Shown: positions 11,816-22,779 of the stretch, piece after piece | Position numbering within the stretch: position 1 is the first letter of the stretch | How the letters are laid out: the number at the start of each line of letters is the position of its first letter | Assembly (NCBI RefSeq): GCF_933775445.1 | Contig: NC_065873.1 | Coordinates: 22,072,001-22,136,000, forward strand | DNA: 64,000 nt | Direction: 5' to 3' | DNA from: Argentina anserina | Taxonomy: Eukaryota > Streptophyta > Magnoliopsida > Rosales > Rosaceae | Made by a program: the position numbers and the translations under genes | Notes under the pieces: model-generated | What the model was told of the DNA's origin: nothing | Database searches by the model: none | The model's input: the letters and a program-made list of their open reading frames with translations, nothing else

Positions 11816-12322
11816 GGTTGCAGAGTTTTGATTCAGATATCAATTGTGTTTGTTGAGGATCAGTTGAAGAGAGGCCATCTTTTATATACGCTCCGTTGCG
11901 GGTTCTGTTTCCTTTTAGGTTTTGGAGTAGTCCAATTTTCCTTCTCCTATACAGATTTGGATTTGTTAGGTTTCCTAATAGGAACCCAATTCCTTTTGTG
12001 ATCGAGTTCATTTACGGTTGCATACCGTGATCCAGAACATTCCGTCGTCGTTAAAATCTGAGGGTAAAATTGATACATTTACTCTTTTGATTATGAAATT
12101 TTTAAAGGAACGAAATGAAATTTTTAAACGAGAGAGAGGCTACTTTCTGTTTCCAACTTTCCTAGTAAGACTTGGATTAGGAAATCCGAATGTAACCCGT
12201 CCTTTCCCAAAATCAAAGCCAATATAAAACAAGCATGGTTACCTCAGAAGCAATTTTACCTTACACCAAATCATATTACCTTTCCTCGTCTCATCAAGGA
12301 AAATTAGTTCCTTAAATCAGAA
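11816..12322. other. divergent promoter region between RPN10 and the 12.3-kb gene
   Basis: The 507 bp separate the start codons of two divergently transcribed intronless genes. A partial inverted similarity exists: cctaataggaacccaattcc near 11972 against gacttggattaggaaatccg near 12170. No strong TATA was identified on either strand. Confidence 0.5.
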
Positions 12323-13399
12323 ATGGAGTGCTTTTTCACAGGTGCGAATGAGGACTTGATACCTTCTCCGGTAGACATTCTTAGGTGTCCGTTTTTGAAG
12401 AACATTAATGAGCCCACCAGTTTTTCCTTCTCCTCGATGTCATCCATGGCTTTCAGGATGCCGGCACTTGCAGCCGGCAAAGGTCCAATTTTCGAAGATG
12501 GTTCCAATTTTGAAATAGCTTTTAAGCTTTTCCATGGGAGTGATGGAGTAGTCCCTCTCTCTGAGAAAATTGAGCATCAACCAGCCCCACGCATGTTTAA
12601 TCCAGTAGCTGCAAAGGCAGCTAGTATCAGCCTCTCATCCTTTGGACCTGGAGGACTCTTCGGTTTTGATGCATTCTCAGAGAAGTGGAAGAAAATGCAG
12701 AAGAAGTCGGATTCCTCCAGAAAAGGGTCTTCTTCTTCAAAGGGAGGAAACCCTAATCACGACGCATCGAGTAACGAATGGCTGCAAAGTGGAAACTGTC
12801 CGATTGCAAAGTCATTCCGTGCCGTTAGTGGTGTCGTTCCACTTGTTGCAAAGGCTTTGCAGCTCCCTCCAGGCAGGAAAGTTAAGTGCCCATCAGCAAT
12901 AGTTGCAGCTCGAGCAGCTCTGGCAAAAACAGCTTTTGCAAAGAACCTCCGCCCACAACCTTTGCCTGCAAAAGTGCTTGTGATTGGAGCAGTGGGAATG
13001 ACGGCCAATGTTCCTTTGGGGATATGGAGGGAGCACACCAAGAAATTCTCTCCATCTTGGTTTGCAGCTGTGCATGCAGCTGTTCCATTCTTAGCCCTAC
13101 TACGAAAGTCTGTGTTGATCCCTAAGTCAGCTATGGCGTTTACCATTGCAGCATCTATATTAGGACAAGTGATTGGGTCCAGAGCAGAGCGCTACCGTCT
13201 CAAGGCACAGGCGGCGAATAACTTGGGTTTAATTGAAACCTCTGTTCAGATCAAGAAGACTGAAACCTCTGTTGGTGGTATGATGACAAGCCAGTTCCAG
13301 GCTGTTGAAGCCAAGTTTGGCCATTGCACTGGGATTGAGGAACGGAATTCACTTGCTTTTCTTCGTCAACCAATGTTTTCTGCTATTATTCTTGTCTAG
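12323..13399 (+). CDS. plant-specific protein of unknown function, single exon
   Basis: A 358-residue intronless frame with a clean ATG and no family name I can assign. Visible features: a conserved-looking N-terminus (ILRCPFLKNINEPTSFSF), a Ser/Lys-rich low-complexity stretch (about 115-150: WKKMQKKSDSSRKGSSSSKG), an Ala-rich segment (about 190-210), and a C-terminal hydrophobic part with two short helices around residues 245-290 (WFAAVHAAVPFLALLRK and AMAFTIAASILGQVI). This may be a membrane-attached protein. No catalytic motif was seen. I infer a real gene from its length, balanced composition and the lack of stops. Confidence 0.72.
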   Translation: MECFFTGANEDLIPSPVDILRCPFLKNINEPTSFSFSSMSSMAFRMPALAAGKGPIFEDGSNFEIAFKLFHGSDGVVPLSEKIEHQPAPRMFNPVAAKAASISLSSFGPGGLFGFDAFSEKWKKMQKKSDSSRKGSSSSKGGNPNHDASSNEWLQSGNCPIAKSFRAVSGVVPLVAKALQLPPGRKVKCPSAIVAARAALAKTAFAKNLRPQPLPAKVLVIGAVGMTANVPLGIWREHTKKFSPSWFAAVHAAVPFLALLRKSVLIPKSAMAFTIAASILGQVIGSRAERYRLKAQAANNLGLIETSVQIKKTETSVGGMMTSQFQAVEAKFGHCTGIEERNSLAFLRQPMFSAIILV

Positions 13400-13933
13400 A
13401 GTCTAGACACTGCTCTTATTCGATCTTGTCTTAAAGAATCCAGTGAATGATAATGTAAATACAACGGTATTTTCTAAAAGAACAAGAAAAAAGTAACTGT
13501 ATTTTTAATTTGGGTGCTATGAAATTAACTTTGAATTGTGCTGGTGATAATACGTACGCTTGATCTTGCTTTGCATCTTATGGTTCTTAACTTCTTATCA
13601 GTGATCATCATCAAAGTAAGAAAGTCACATTTTTCTTTCCCAGATGAGAAAGGAAAAGTTCTATGTAGAAAAATATCTCACACTAGTTACTAAGACTTCA
13701 TACTTTCAGAGAATAATAATCGATTTACTGCACAAATAAGAGGTGTTTAGAGGAAGAATACAAATATCAGGATTACAATCTCGAAGTGTAAGAGAGCAAA
13801 GCTTATTACAAAAAATCCCAGATGGCAAAGTTTAAGACCTTACCAATAAATAAATTTAAGCATAATTAATCAACCAATTAACAACAATGAAGACTCAATT
13901 CCGTTCAAATTAATTAGTAAATATAGAACAGAA
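13400..13933. other. intergenic, convergent 3' flanks
   Basis: AT-rich sequence between the convergent unknown gene and Ole e 1 copy 2. Nothing further was recognised. Confidence 0.5.
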
Positions 13934-14747
13934 CTAATAGCCATTAGGGGTTGGTTTAGGTGTTGGGGCGTAGTAGAAGGGTCCAACAGAAAACAGCTTC
14001 ATGTTCTCGGCCTTGACATTGAGCTTGCGATAAGAAGCAAGCGGAGCACCACTAATACCATGGTTGACATCAGTGGGGACTTTGCAGCTTTCCAATGGAG
14101 AATTGTCAAGGAATGTCTTGCACTCGGTGAGCTTCCACTTCTTGTTGTAATTGCCTTGAAGCTTTGAAGGCGACAATGTTGTAAAGAAGTAACCCTTCGC
14201 ATCAGTTGCAGCAGTTAACATGGAGAATGGCGCAGTCTCATACCCATTTTCGTCCTCACCGACGCATGTAATCCTTGCCACGGCTCCTGTATGCATTTCC
14301 AACAAAACAATGAGCAAAAAAACAAAAGGAAGAGTCTTGGACTCTAAATTTGAAGATATAAATAATCAAGGTGAAGGCTGCTTGAAATTGAAGTGCAAAA
14401 GTGAAAGAAATTGTTGAAATCTGAAGTACCAGAGTGTCGGTTGCTTGAAGTTCAAGTAATAGTTAGAGATCGATATATACATTACCTTGAATTGGGAAAG
14501 GTTTAAGGCCTGAGTTACATAAAATAATCCCTTGAATGCCGAAGAGTTTGTGAGGTAGTAGCTCTCCATACAATTGATCTAGTTTTGGTTTCTCAACCTG
14601 TGGTGGTTCTGGTTTCTGGACCTGTGGAGGTTTTGGTTGCTCAACCTGTGGTGGTTTTGGGCCATAGCCATAATCAGCAGAGACCTCGATGAGTAGCAAC
14701 GAAAGTAAAACCAGACAGGTGGAGAAGAGGAAGCGAGTGAGAGCCAT
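13934..14747 (-). CDS. Pollen Ole e 1 / proline-rich secreted protein, copy 2
   Basis: Two exons (14747-14486 and 14286-13934, phase-1 intron) give 204 residues. The chosen start gives a clean signal peptide (MALTRFLFSTCLVLLSLLL). An in-frame ATG 54 nt upstream would add 18 residues and weaken it. After the signal come three tandem repeats of a hexa/heptapeptide (PKPPQVEQ, PKPPQVQK, PEPPQVEK), an extensin-like hinge likely to be hydroxylated and wall-bound. The Ole e 1 domain follows: FGIQGIILCNSG, ARITCVGEDENGYE, ATDAKGYFFTTLSP, and paired Cys in CKTFLDNSPLESC. It is a tandem paralogue of the 9.5-kb gene. Confidence 0.9.
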
Positions 14748-14873
14748 TGCACTTGTATAAGCAATGTGCACACACAACAAGAGCTGAAGGATTGTTAACA
14801 ATTGCTGGCTTGAAACTTAAAGAGCTACTACCAAGTCCTAATATAGGTATTCCCTTCTATCTACTTCGACAGG

Positions 14874-14881
14874 TTTTTATA
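14874..14881 (-). promoter_or_regulatory. TATA box of Ole e 1 copy 2
   Basis: TATAAAAA on the minus strand, about 127 nt upstream of the chosen ATG. It is the same octamer as in the paralogue's promoter. Confidence 0.6.
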
Positions 14882-15337
14882 CTCCGAGTCACAAAAAATA
14901 ATGCACTGCACGTTGGTGAGAAAGCCTTATTAATTAATCTCTATATGCTGGCATTGAGATCTTCATAGACGTGGGTGCTTCATTATGTTGTCACTATTGC
15001 GGAAATGCTACTGGTATTGCCTTGGGCCTTTCCCAATTTCTGGGCCAAGACTCTAATTTTAGGTCTTTGATTGGTTACTTAAATTGTGTGGTACATGGCC
15101 GGTCTTTACCATAGAAGGGCTTAGTGCAAAATTTAAAGGCCTTATATACAAATAATAATAATAAAAAGATTGCAGACATCAAATCAACTCATATAATGTT
15201 AATGAACAACTCAAACATCACATCTGAGGGTAGATAATTCTTGGCATTCAATCATTTATCATCAAAATCATAGAAAAAATAAAACAAAAACCTAGATGTA
15301 CTTTTCATCAATTTGCCTATGAACTTCTTGAGAATCT

Positions 15338-15434
15338 CTGCCAAATTTCAAGAATTTAACTATTACTAAATCTTATGTACCGAGAGATAACATAACAGTC
15401 ATTGCAATATTATTTGTAAAGATGGATCTTCTTG
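15338..15434. repeat. direct repeat, copy 1 (inside the hAT element)
   Basis: A roughly 97-bp unit (tttcaagaatttaactatta through gatggatcttcttg), repeated at 15741-15839 with a few substitutions and one indel. The similarity ends abruptly at gatcttcttg, where copy 1 meets the LTR-like insertion. Confidence 0.85.
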
Positions 15435-15615
15435 TTGTAGGAGAATTACTCTATGTAATCTTACAGTGTATCTTGTCATAATTAGTATAGGTTAGTCTAG
15501 ATAAGGAATGATATATAATCTCTGAATCTACGGGATACTCAATGTAATACTTATATAAAGACTCCATTATCAATGAATAAATATTATGTTTCTTCCTATT
15601 ATGATGCGTATTACA
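15433..15615 (+). mobile_element. short solo-LTR / TRIM-like insertion
   Basis: A 183-bp segment begins TGTTGTAGG and ends GTATTACA. Inside is a TATA-like element (cttatataaagactcc) followed by a poly(A) signal region (gaataaatatt), the usual layout of a small copia or TRIM LTR. A 4-bp match (ttct) abuts both ends. No internal domain or second LTR was seen. Confidence 0.4.
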
Positions 15616-15740
15616 TTCTTCTGTAACACGTAGTTCTAACCCTGAGTTCATAGGTCTAGAATCCTAATTTTAAATTCCTTCAGTCAAGAAAACAATTCAA
15701 TAGAAGAAGACGTAAAATTCCAAGAATCTCTTGAGAAACT

Positions 15741-15839
15741 TCGCCAACTTTCAAGAATTTAACTATTACTAAATCGTATGTACCAAGAGATAACATAACA
15801 GTCATTGCAATATTATTTTGTAAAGATGGATCTTCTTGC
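15741..15839. repeat. direct repeat, copy 2 (inside the hAT element)
   Basis: Second copy of the roughly 97-bp unit at 15338. Here the sequence continues directly into the transposase relic, so this is probably the ancestral context. Confidence 0.85.
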
Positions 15840-16010
15840 ATTTTTGGCAACAAAATCTATTAACATTTCATAATCAAGTTTTTTCCATAAAGCTACTTTC
15901 AATTGAAATCAAGGCTAATGAATTCAATCTTTCTTGTGTCATGGTTGATCTCAAGTAAATTTTCAACAATTTCAACTTTGAAAACTCCTCTCATATTTGT
16001 GTTGGATAGA
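15830..16010 (-). pseudogene. hAT transposase C-terminal relic
   Basis: Read on the minus strand, the conserved dimerisation region is visible: LKLLKIYLRSTMTQERLNSL followed by ALISIE. After a frameshift comes LIDFVAKNARR. This matches the C-terminal block of plant hAT transposases of the TTF-zinc-finger type. Stops and shifts interrupt it, so it is not functional. Confidence 0.7.
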
Positions 16011-16300
16011 GGCAGAGGTTAGGGTTTAGGGATCACAAATAACAAATATAAATGTTGGTTAAACAAAAAAAAAGGAAGGTTGGGTTTTAAACCCAAAATG
16101 TGTGTGTCACTAAGAAAACCATCATGCCAAGTTGCTAACTGAACTGAAGTACATTATACATATAATTGGTTTGATAATTTAATTAATAATAGTATTTATA
16201 TATATAAGAACAATATGGCTTCTAGAGTCTTGCTGGAGCGTGGGGCCTTACGCAACCACACCACCGGCACTCTCTTATGGCCGACCCTGGTGGTGTGGTA

Positions 16301-17559
16301 AGATAATTTGAGTTTATATATCTTCATATATATATATATATAACGATATGTATATTTAATTGAATGTGTATCAAGTCAAAAGATGCAGATTTGAGGGAGA
16401 GGTCTAATTGCTCAAATGTTGTAAAATGGAAAGGGTGTGTTGTACACTTGTCCTTCGACAACACTTGTTTTTGAGGGAGAAGTCTAATTACAAAGTTTTG
16501 TTACTTGACAAATCTTTAGGAGTCAATTAGAGTAGCGCCATTTGCAAAAAAAAAAATACTTAGATTCATAATATTAAGTTATAACCGCTTCATTCAATGT
16601 AAAAATCCATGATTTCATTCAGGACAGAAAAAAAATGCATCCATAACATGAAATGGCGTTTTCCAGCTATTTGGCTAGCTAATTGCAGCTATCGACCTTG
16701 TCAGTTGTTCATACTTCGAAGAACATGTAGTAGTTTGCAGCCACATTAGGAAATTTATACCAAATCAAGTTTAGATCACATGTAGATACTTTCCGTATTT
16801 TGCAAAGCCATCCATAATCTGATTTCCCTCGTATCAAATAATCTTGGCCTTTTCGAGACGTCTTAGCGATTCCATAAAGATTTACCCTAGCATAGCTACA
16901 CACTTATAGATATAGAGGAGCACACAGTTCAGTTCATGCATATACATCATCCCAAATGCTAGTTAGGGTTTAGATATAAATTTAAGAAAGCAAAAATGTG
17001 AAAAAGAAAATAATTTCTATAATAGAAAATGCAAAAAGGGGTTCTATTTGCACCTAAAAAAATACTTAGGGGTTTCTGGGTTTTCTTTTTGGCTTTGCTT
17101 GGTGATTTGATGATTGATTGGGGCTTTGGAGAAGGAAGAAAAATCATATATGGGGAAGCATCTAACGATAGTGTGGAGGAGATTATGTTAATGATAATTA
17201 GGTGATTTTAAACAATTGTATTGCATGATAATTAATAATCGATCTTCTTGCTCCACAGTTTGACTGTTTGAGTATCTTCCATTCCATTGTGCTGCAATTT
17301 CTTCAATTTTAGATGGAGAAAAAGATGGATGAAAATGCAAGTTTGTGAATTATTATTTTTTACTTATTTGTCTGTAATTGTCTTTTCAAATTAATTGACA
17401 AAGTCAAATAAAAGTAGAAAAATAATAGAGGTATACACATTAATTTTGGAGGTACAAATAGAACTCCCCAAAGCAAAAAAAAACATTAATTCTAATACGA
17501 TGATGTGGGTATGCCACATCAACTGCAACATAAGGTGGTCTTTAGGTGGTTCACTAAAA
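16301..17559. other. AT-rich intergenic, no gene seen
   Basis: No reading frame with family similarity, no paired repeats and no RNA gene were recognised. It contains a short TA tract near 16329-16341. Confidence 0.5.
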
Positions 17560-18490
17560 ATGGATAAATTTTTCAATCATCCCGGAGGATCACGTGACAA
17601 TGTCCAGTGGTCAGACTAACCTGTTATATTTTGACACGTGTATTTATTACATCAAAATTATAATTTTACATATTTTTATTATTTGTAAAATGACATTCAT
17701 GTGTATTAATGATTTTGAACTAAAATTTCGGGTTTAGAGTTGGGGTTTAGGGTTTAGGTTAGTGTTTGAAGTTTAGGGTTTATGATATTAGAGTGTAGGG
17801 TGTAGGGTGTAGGGTTTTAGAACCTTAGTATTCAACCAACAAGCGACTATCTTGAAGAACCACGTGACAATATCCAGTTATCCAATTTGACACTTAAGAT
17901 TTAATATAAAAAATATATTTAAGCTATTTTATCAAAAATTATTATGGGTTTATTTTTAAAACCCTACACTCATATACCCTAAACTCTAAAACCTTATATC
18001 CTAAACCTTACACTATAAAACCCTAAACTCCAAACCCAAATCAGAAATTCGATCGACTAGAAGGTGAGAGATGAGTATGTGCAACCGTTACAAAGAGAAC
18101 AAGGGGTGTAGAACAACTGTCTGTTGAAGCGCCTGATCATTCTAAAAAAAATTCAGAAGTTGTTGAAATCAGTGTCACAATATTGTAATCAAGGTTTAGA
18201 ATTCATAATTTAAAAATGTGAAAATGAAAATAATTTTCGTAATTAAAAAATAACATAAATCCTACACTCTAAAACCCTAAATCCCAAACTCTAAATTCTA
18301 AACCAAAAATCATAGTTTAAAATTATCAATATCCATGAAAGTCATTTCACAAATAATATAAATATGTAAAATTATAGTTTTAGTGTAATAAATCAACGTG
18401 TCAAATAATAATAGGTGAGGAGAACCACGTGGCAATTTTGTTGTTGTTGTTGTCAAAATATAATCAGGGAGGATTGAAATTTTTTTTCCT
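17560..18490. mobile_element. foldback / MULE-like non-autonomous element
   Basis: Long inverted repeats of roughly 200 bp face each other. The left arm runs about 17565-17765 (ttcaatcatcccggaggatc, ttttgacacgtgtatttatt). The right arm runs about 18275-18487 and reads on the opposite strand ttcaatcctccctgattata and tttgacacgttgatttatta. Both arms run into degenerate tttagggttt strings. A partial extra copy of the arm sits at 17855-17905 (ccacgtgacaatatccagtt). There is no coding region. Long TIRs without a transposase suggest a Mutator-like MITE, but I could not identify a clean 9-bp target duplication. Confidence 0.6.
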
Positions 18491-19604
18491 ACTTAGCATT
18501 ACTCTATATTCTTTAGTTGTTGTTGTTTTTTATTTTAAATTTTGAACATTTTACAAGTCACTGGAAAACTTCACTTCATCATCCAAATTGTTAGCAAGTA
18601 TCTGAATTTTGTATCAATTTGGAATATTGGTGCCAAATTGGACTAGACCATCTCAAAGCAAGTTACGAAATTTGACAGTGGATATAGAGCTAGCGACCGA
18701 CGTATTTTTATGTTGGTAAATTCAATCCCACGTACCTCTCTCATCACGCGAGTCAACCTACATGGACTATGTCAATAACTTAATCATACAATGTGCTTGT
18801 TTAACTGGGTTCAAAACAACTAGTCGTATCGGTGATATTAAAGTATAGTATCTACCAACTTCTTTGAAAACTCAGTAAACATAGGTGAGCAAATTATTCC
18901 ACATTATATTCCACTTGCAGTAGAAGCCTGTCTAGTCAAGTACGTTGAGACCGTCATTTTGATGAACAGTTACTACATCTCAAGGGTGCTAGTAAGAATT
19001 CAAGGTAGAGCAAATTCTCACTAGTAGGAAGAAATTGACATGAGTTGTTGTTCTCCCGTTTTTGTTCTGCCTTCTATATCTTGTGATTGTGTCTCCGTGT
19101 TGTCTCAAGCTAACCAAGAACAATAGATTATTTTCACATGAAATGACAAGAGAAATTTTATGTTCATGAATAAGTAGAGCTATTTTCGTTCTATTGAAGA
19201 TTTTGTCTCACATATCAAAAATATAATGAGCATGCAAATTAACCATATCATTTACCATGTACGCGTAGCTGTCAATCGGAGCTGTATGACAGAGTGAAGT
19301 CGTGAGGACCATTATGTCATTCAATATATCACGGTCCATCCTATGATATCCTTGGCAGCCACGCAAGGTCCAAACGGTGACGGAAAAGTGAGCCAATAAG
19401 AAATAAGGTAAGAATGTTATAAATGCCAACGAAGGCTCCAGTTTGTGACATATCCATAGAAGCATTGACAATTCTCCTCGTACAAAACCCCCCCTCTTCC
19501 CTCTCCATTTCTACCTCATTCTAAAACCCTTTCCCAAGTGTTCAACACCCCCCTCTCATTTCAACAAAACCTCTCACTAATCTTAAGCCCCTTTAAGCTC
19601 AAGA
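18491..19604. other. upstream region of the ERF gene
   Basis: No gene was recognised. It includes the promoter and 5' leader of the downstream ERF. The leader near 19490-19590 is C-rich (aaaaccccccctcttccctc). Confidence 0.5.
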
Positions 19605-20522
19605 ATGTGCGGCGGTGCTATAATCTCTGACTTCATCCCTCGCAACCGCGGCCGCCGTGTCTCCTCCATGATATGGCCGGACAATTTCTTCAAGTCAGAT
19701 CTCACCCCATCTAGTCACAAAGACTCATCACCTCCCGCCAAAACACCCCATCCCATTTCAGGTATGCATGCTCTTGTCTATTTCCTACTACGTCTTACAA
19801 GGATAACAATTTCGATTAGATATGAAGTGACTTAGGCTTATATTGTTTTACGCAAAACAGGGGAAGTGCAAGAACAGAAGCCGGCCAAGCGGCAGAGGAA
19901 GAACCTCTACAGAGGCATAAGGCAGCGGCCATGGGGCAAATGGGCTGCTGAGATTCGCGACCCGAGAAAAGGAGTCCGAGTTTGGCTTGGTACCTTCAAC
20001 ACAGCTGAAGAAGCAGCCAGAGCTTATGACAGGGAGGCTCGTAAAATCCGAGGCAAGAAAGCCAAGGTTAATTTCCCTAATGAAGATGACCAAAACTTCA
20101 CCAACTCCAGCCATGCTGTACCAATTCAGCACAATAGAAGTGATTTCAGTTACAACCATCATATGGGATATGATCTGAATCAGACTACAACATTTCCCTC
20201 AAATTCAAATGGATTTGTTGTGACTACTGCTGACGCTATTGCTTATTCTGCGGAAGAAAACTCCGGTTCTGCTGGTTCTGAGAAAGAGGAAGCAATACAA
20301 GGGAATGGAACTGTGGCTGCTGAAGAGAATGAAGTTCAAAAGCTCTCTGAGGAGCTAATGGCGTATGAGAACTACATGAAATTCTATCAGATTCCATATC
20401 TCGATGGGCAGTCCCCAGCCCCTGTCAATCCTGGTGCTCAGGAAAGCATGGTTGGTGATCTCTGGAGCTTTGATGATGAGAATGAAAATGTTCCTGCTTC
20501 TGCCACCTCTTCGTTTAATTGA
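19605..20522 (+). CDS. ERF71: group VII ERF transcription factor, HRE2/ERF71-like
   Basis: A nuclear AP2/ERF activator of hypoxia responses. Two exons (19605-19761, 19861-20522) give 272 residues. The N-terminus is [11 protein letters not shown], the group VII N-degron. From family knowledge, Met removal exposes Cys2, whose oxidation by plant cysteine oxidases routes the protein to PRT6/proteasome decay, making it an oxygen and NO sensor. The single AP2 domain (about residues 65-123) is complete: [20 protein letters not shown], then [20 protein letters not shown], then [12 protein letters not shown] basic stretch (KRQRK) precedes it. The C-terminus has [18 protein letters not shown] and a GDLWSF motif, matching HRE2 (ERF71) rather than RAP2.2/2.12. 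A Lys is available near the N-terminus, as degrons need. Confidence 0.92.
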
Positions 20523-20900
20523 TGTTCCATAGTCGATCGAGTTGATGTGTTCATTGATTCTTGTTTAATTTGTGATAAGTCCTAGTTACAAGAACTGTAT
20601 CAAACGGCTTATTTTAATTTCATGTAATTTGTAATCGGAATTTTAAATTTTAATTTCTTATGATTGTGTCAAGGAATTGTTCTATCAGCTTGATTCGACT
20701 GCCAGCAATACTCTGTTTTTACTTTGATCACCAAAAAGAAAATAAAAAGCCTAAGAAAATCAGATTGAATAACGGCAACCTTAATCAATCAAACAAATAT
20801 GTGGGGAGTAAGTAGAAATTATGTTCGTTTATATGATCATATTCCACAATCATCAGAAACAAATTAGACATAGCAAAATGAAAAGGAAGGAAATATTATT

Positions 20901-20944
<44 letters not shown>

Positions 20945-21239
20945 GAAGGTACATTGAGTGGTGAATTGTGATGCAGAATTATGCAAGTTGCATGAATCCG
21001 GGTGGTTTGTTGGGAATCCCATTCTCCGTTCCAGGCAGCGCTACTGGTTTTGAATGCTTTACCAGGTTCCCTTTGGTTTCCAGATGTCGGCGCCAACAGA
21101 TTCTTACCTTATAAAGTTGTACTTATTACCTTTCAGCCCATCATTCAAACTTGCACGATAGTTGTACTCACTGGTCTTACCGTCTTATTGTAACAAACAT
21201 GGATTGTGTCAATCACAACTAAATAAATAAAGAGGAAAA
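20523..21239. other. ERF 3' flank with (GA)n microsatellite
   Basis: Contains a GA dinucleotide run at about 20903-20940. On the minus strand, 21110-20984 can be read as a short terminal peptide (VALPGTENGIPNKPPGFMQL then stop) that looks exon-like, but no upstream exon or family was recognised. Confidence 0.4.
20903..20940. repeat. (GA)n microsatellite
   Basis: An uninterrupted run of about 19 GA units. Confidence 0.9.
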
Positions 21240-22560
21240 TATTGAACGGACTTGTACTCTATTTTAATATTTGGATAGTTGGGTGCTGATAAATATACCT
21301 AACAAAAGTCCTCTTTTGTTTTTTTTAATAAATAGTATGTATGGCTACCCTCTGATCTGCATTAATAAAACTGTCGAATACAAAAATGGACATGAAACTT
21401 GAACTCTAATTACAAAAATCTGAAATAATATCAGAAGTTCTTACAAACAAGTACCTAACAATCACCAACTAGCAACGAGCACCACTCTAATGACAACTCT
21501 ATTTGTTTGAAAACAACGGTGACATAGTTGGGAGCACAATAGATATGTACCGCTTAAAACGATGAAACATCGCTTACATATCCTAATGTCAAATAAAACA
21601 GTTATCATCCTACATTGTTGCAAGAAAATTAATTCGATAACACTTAGTCTCACCCTGTTACTAGGCGGCAACGATCATTTGACGAAGTAAGGAACTCGCC
21701 GCCTACCGTAGACAAGACACAAAGAGTGCACACACGCACACAAAGTTTGACCCCCCCTACAACACTGATGTAAGAGATTATTAAACAAAATAAACAAATA
21801 AAAACACGAAATAAAAAAAAAGCAGATTAGGGCTTATAAAATGATCTCAACCCTTATTATTAGGCCTAACATGGCCCAACAGAAGCCTTAAGGCCCACAA
21901 CCGAAGTGGAGTCAAGAAGGCCCAAAGATTGGACCTAGAGTTACACCTTCGTTGCACCGAATCCACCCCCACTCCATTCCCCCATCTCCTTGCGCCGCCG
22001 CCGCCCTTGGCCCTTGATCGCCACTTGAAAGAACTCACCGGCAGAGAACTGGCCACCAACATCATCCACCACCGCACCCTTAGAACGTGAGCTCTTCAAT
22101 ATTGGAGATCCACCACAGATCGGAGCAGCACCGTCATTCCCCCTAGATCTGTCTTCAGTTCCCATTCCCACCACCACAAGAGCAAACAACCTAGTCGTTG
22201 CAAGGCTGAACCACCCTTGCCACCGCAGACCCCCATCATGTGCACACGCCATCACAATCTGCAGCACAACCCCATCCCTCCTTAACCCCCATCTCCGATC
22301 ACGAGCGCAAAGCACACCAACTACAACCTGTCTGACTGCACAAGCCGCATGCCAGCGAGGCCAAAAGCCGACACCATCACCGCTTTGTAGCCGGACGAGA
22401 CACAACATGATCCGCGACAAACCTCTCTAAATCCGAGCGCATGCGATACGTACTAGGTGAGAGAACTAAACAAATGTATAAATAGACTCGGCAAATATTT
22501 CACACACAATAAAATTCCAATAGTACCCTTTAATTAGAAACACACAATTTCATCGTAGAA
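21240..22560. other. unclassified, partly GC-rich region, possible old transposon remnant
   Basis: The 21,860-22,440 part is much more C-rich on the plus strand than its flanks. On the minus strand it gives an open frame of 159 codons with no recognisable domain and an odd composition (Gly, Trp, Arg, Val). The left part (21,360-21,720) has no coding signal. It resembles a decayed retroelement segment, but I could not find terminal repeats, a poly(A) tail or target duplications. Confidence 0.3.
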
Positions 22561-22779
22561 GATGATTCATGGGCGACAACCTATTAGTGTTGTTAGAGGC
22601 TTTCACAACTCAAATTCAGCACACAGCAGCAATCTTGCTGGTTGCAAAGAGGAAAGCCAAAATTGGGCAAAGCTTCTGATTACTATTCCTCCATCTTGAT
22701 TAATCGAACATGGATTATCCAATGTATGAGTGGGCCCGTTTTGAAAATTACTATTCCTCCATCTTGAAAATTACATAAG

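Larger units (their letters stand above)
15094..16292 (-). mobile_element. decayed hAT DNA transposon
   Basis: The outer ends are imperfect inverted repeats of hAT type: catggccggtctttaccata on the left, and on the right the reverse complement of caccagggtcggccataaga. The 8-mer gtgtggta flanks both sides (15086-15093 and 16293-16300), as expected for a hAT target-site duplication. A transposase C-terminal relic lies inside on the minus strand. The right end could instead lie at 16289 (CCCTG), which would break the TSD match, so the boundary is tentative. Confidence 0.55.

Noticed and set aside
17740..18030. True interstitial telomere array
   Set aside because: The tttagggttt strings are degenerate, short and mirrored in both arms of a foldback element.
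20984..21110. Possible terminal exon on the minus strand ending ...PPGFMQL-stop
   Set aside because: Only about 35 codons, no acceptor with matching upstream exons, no recognised family.
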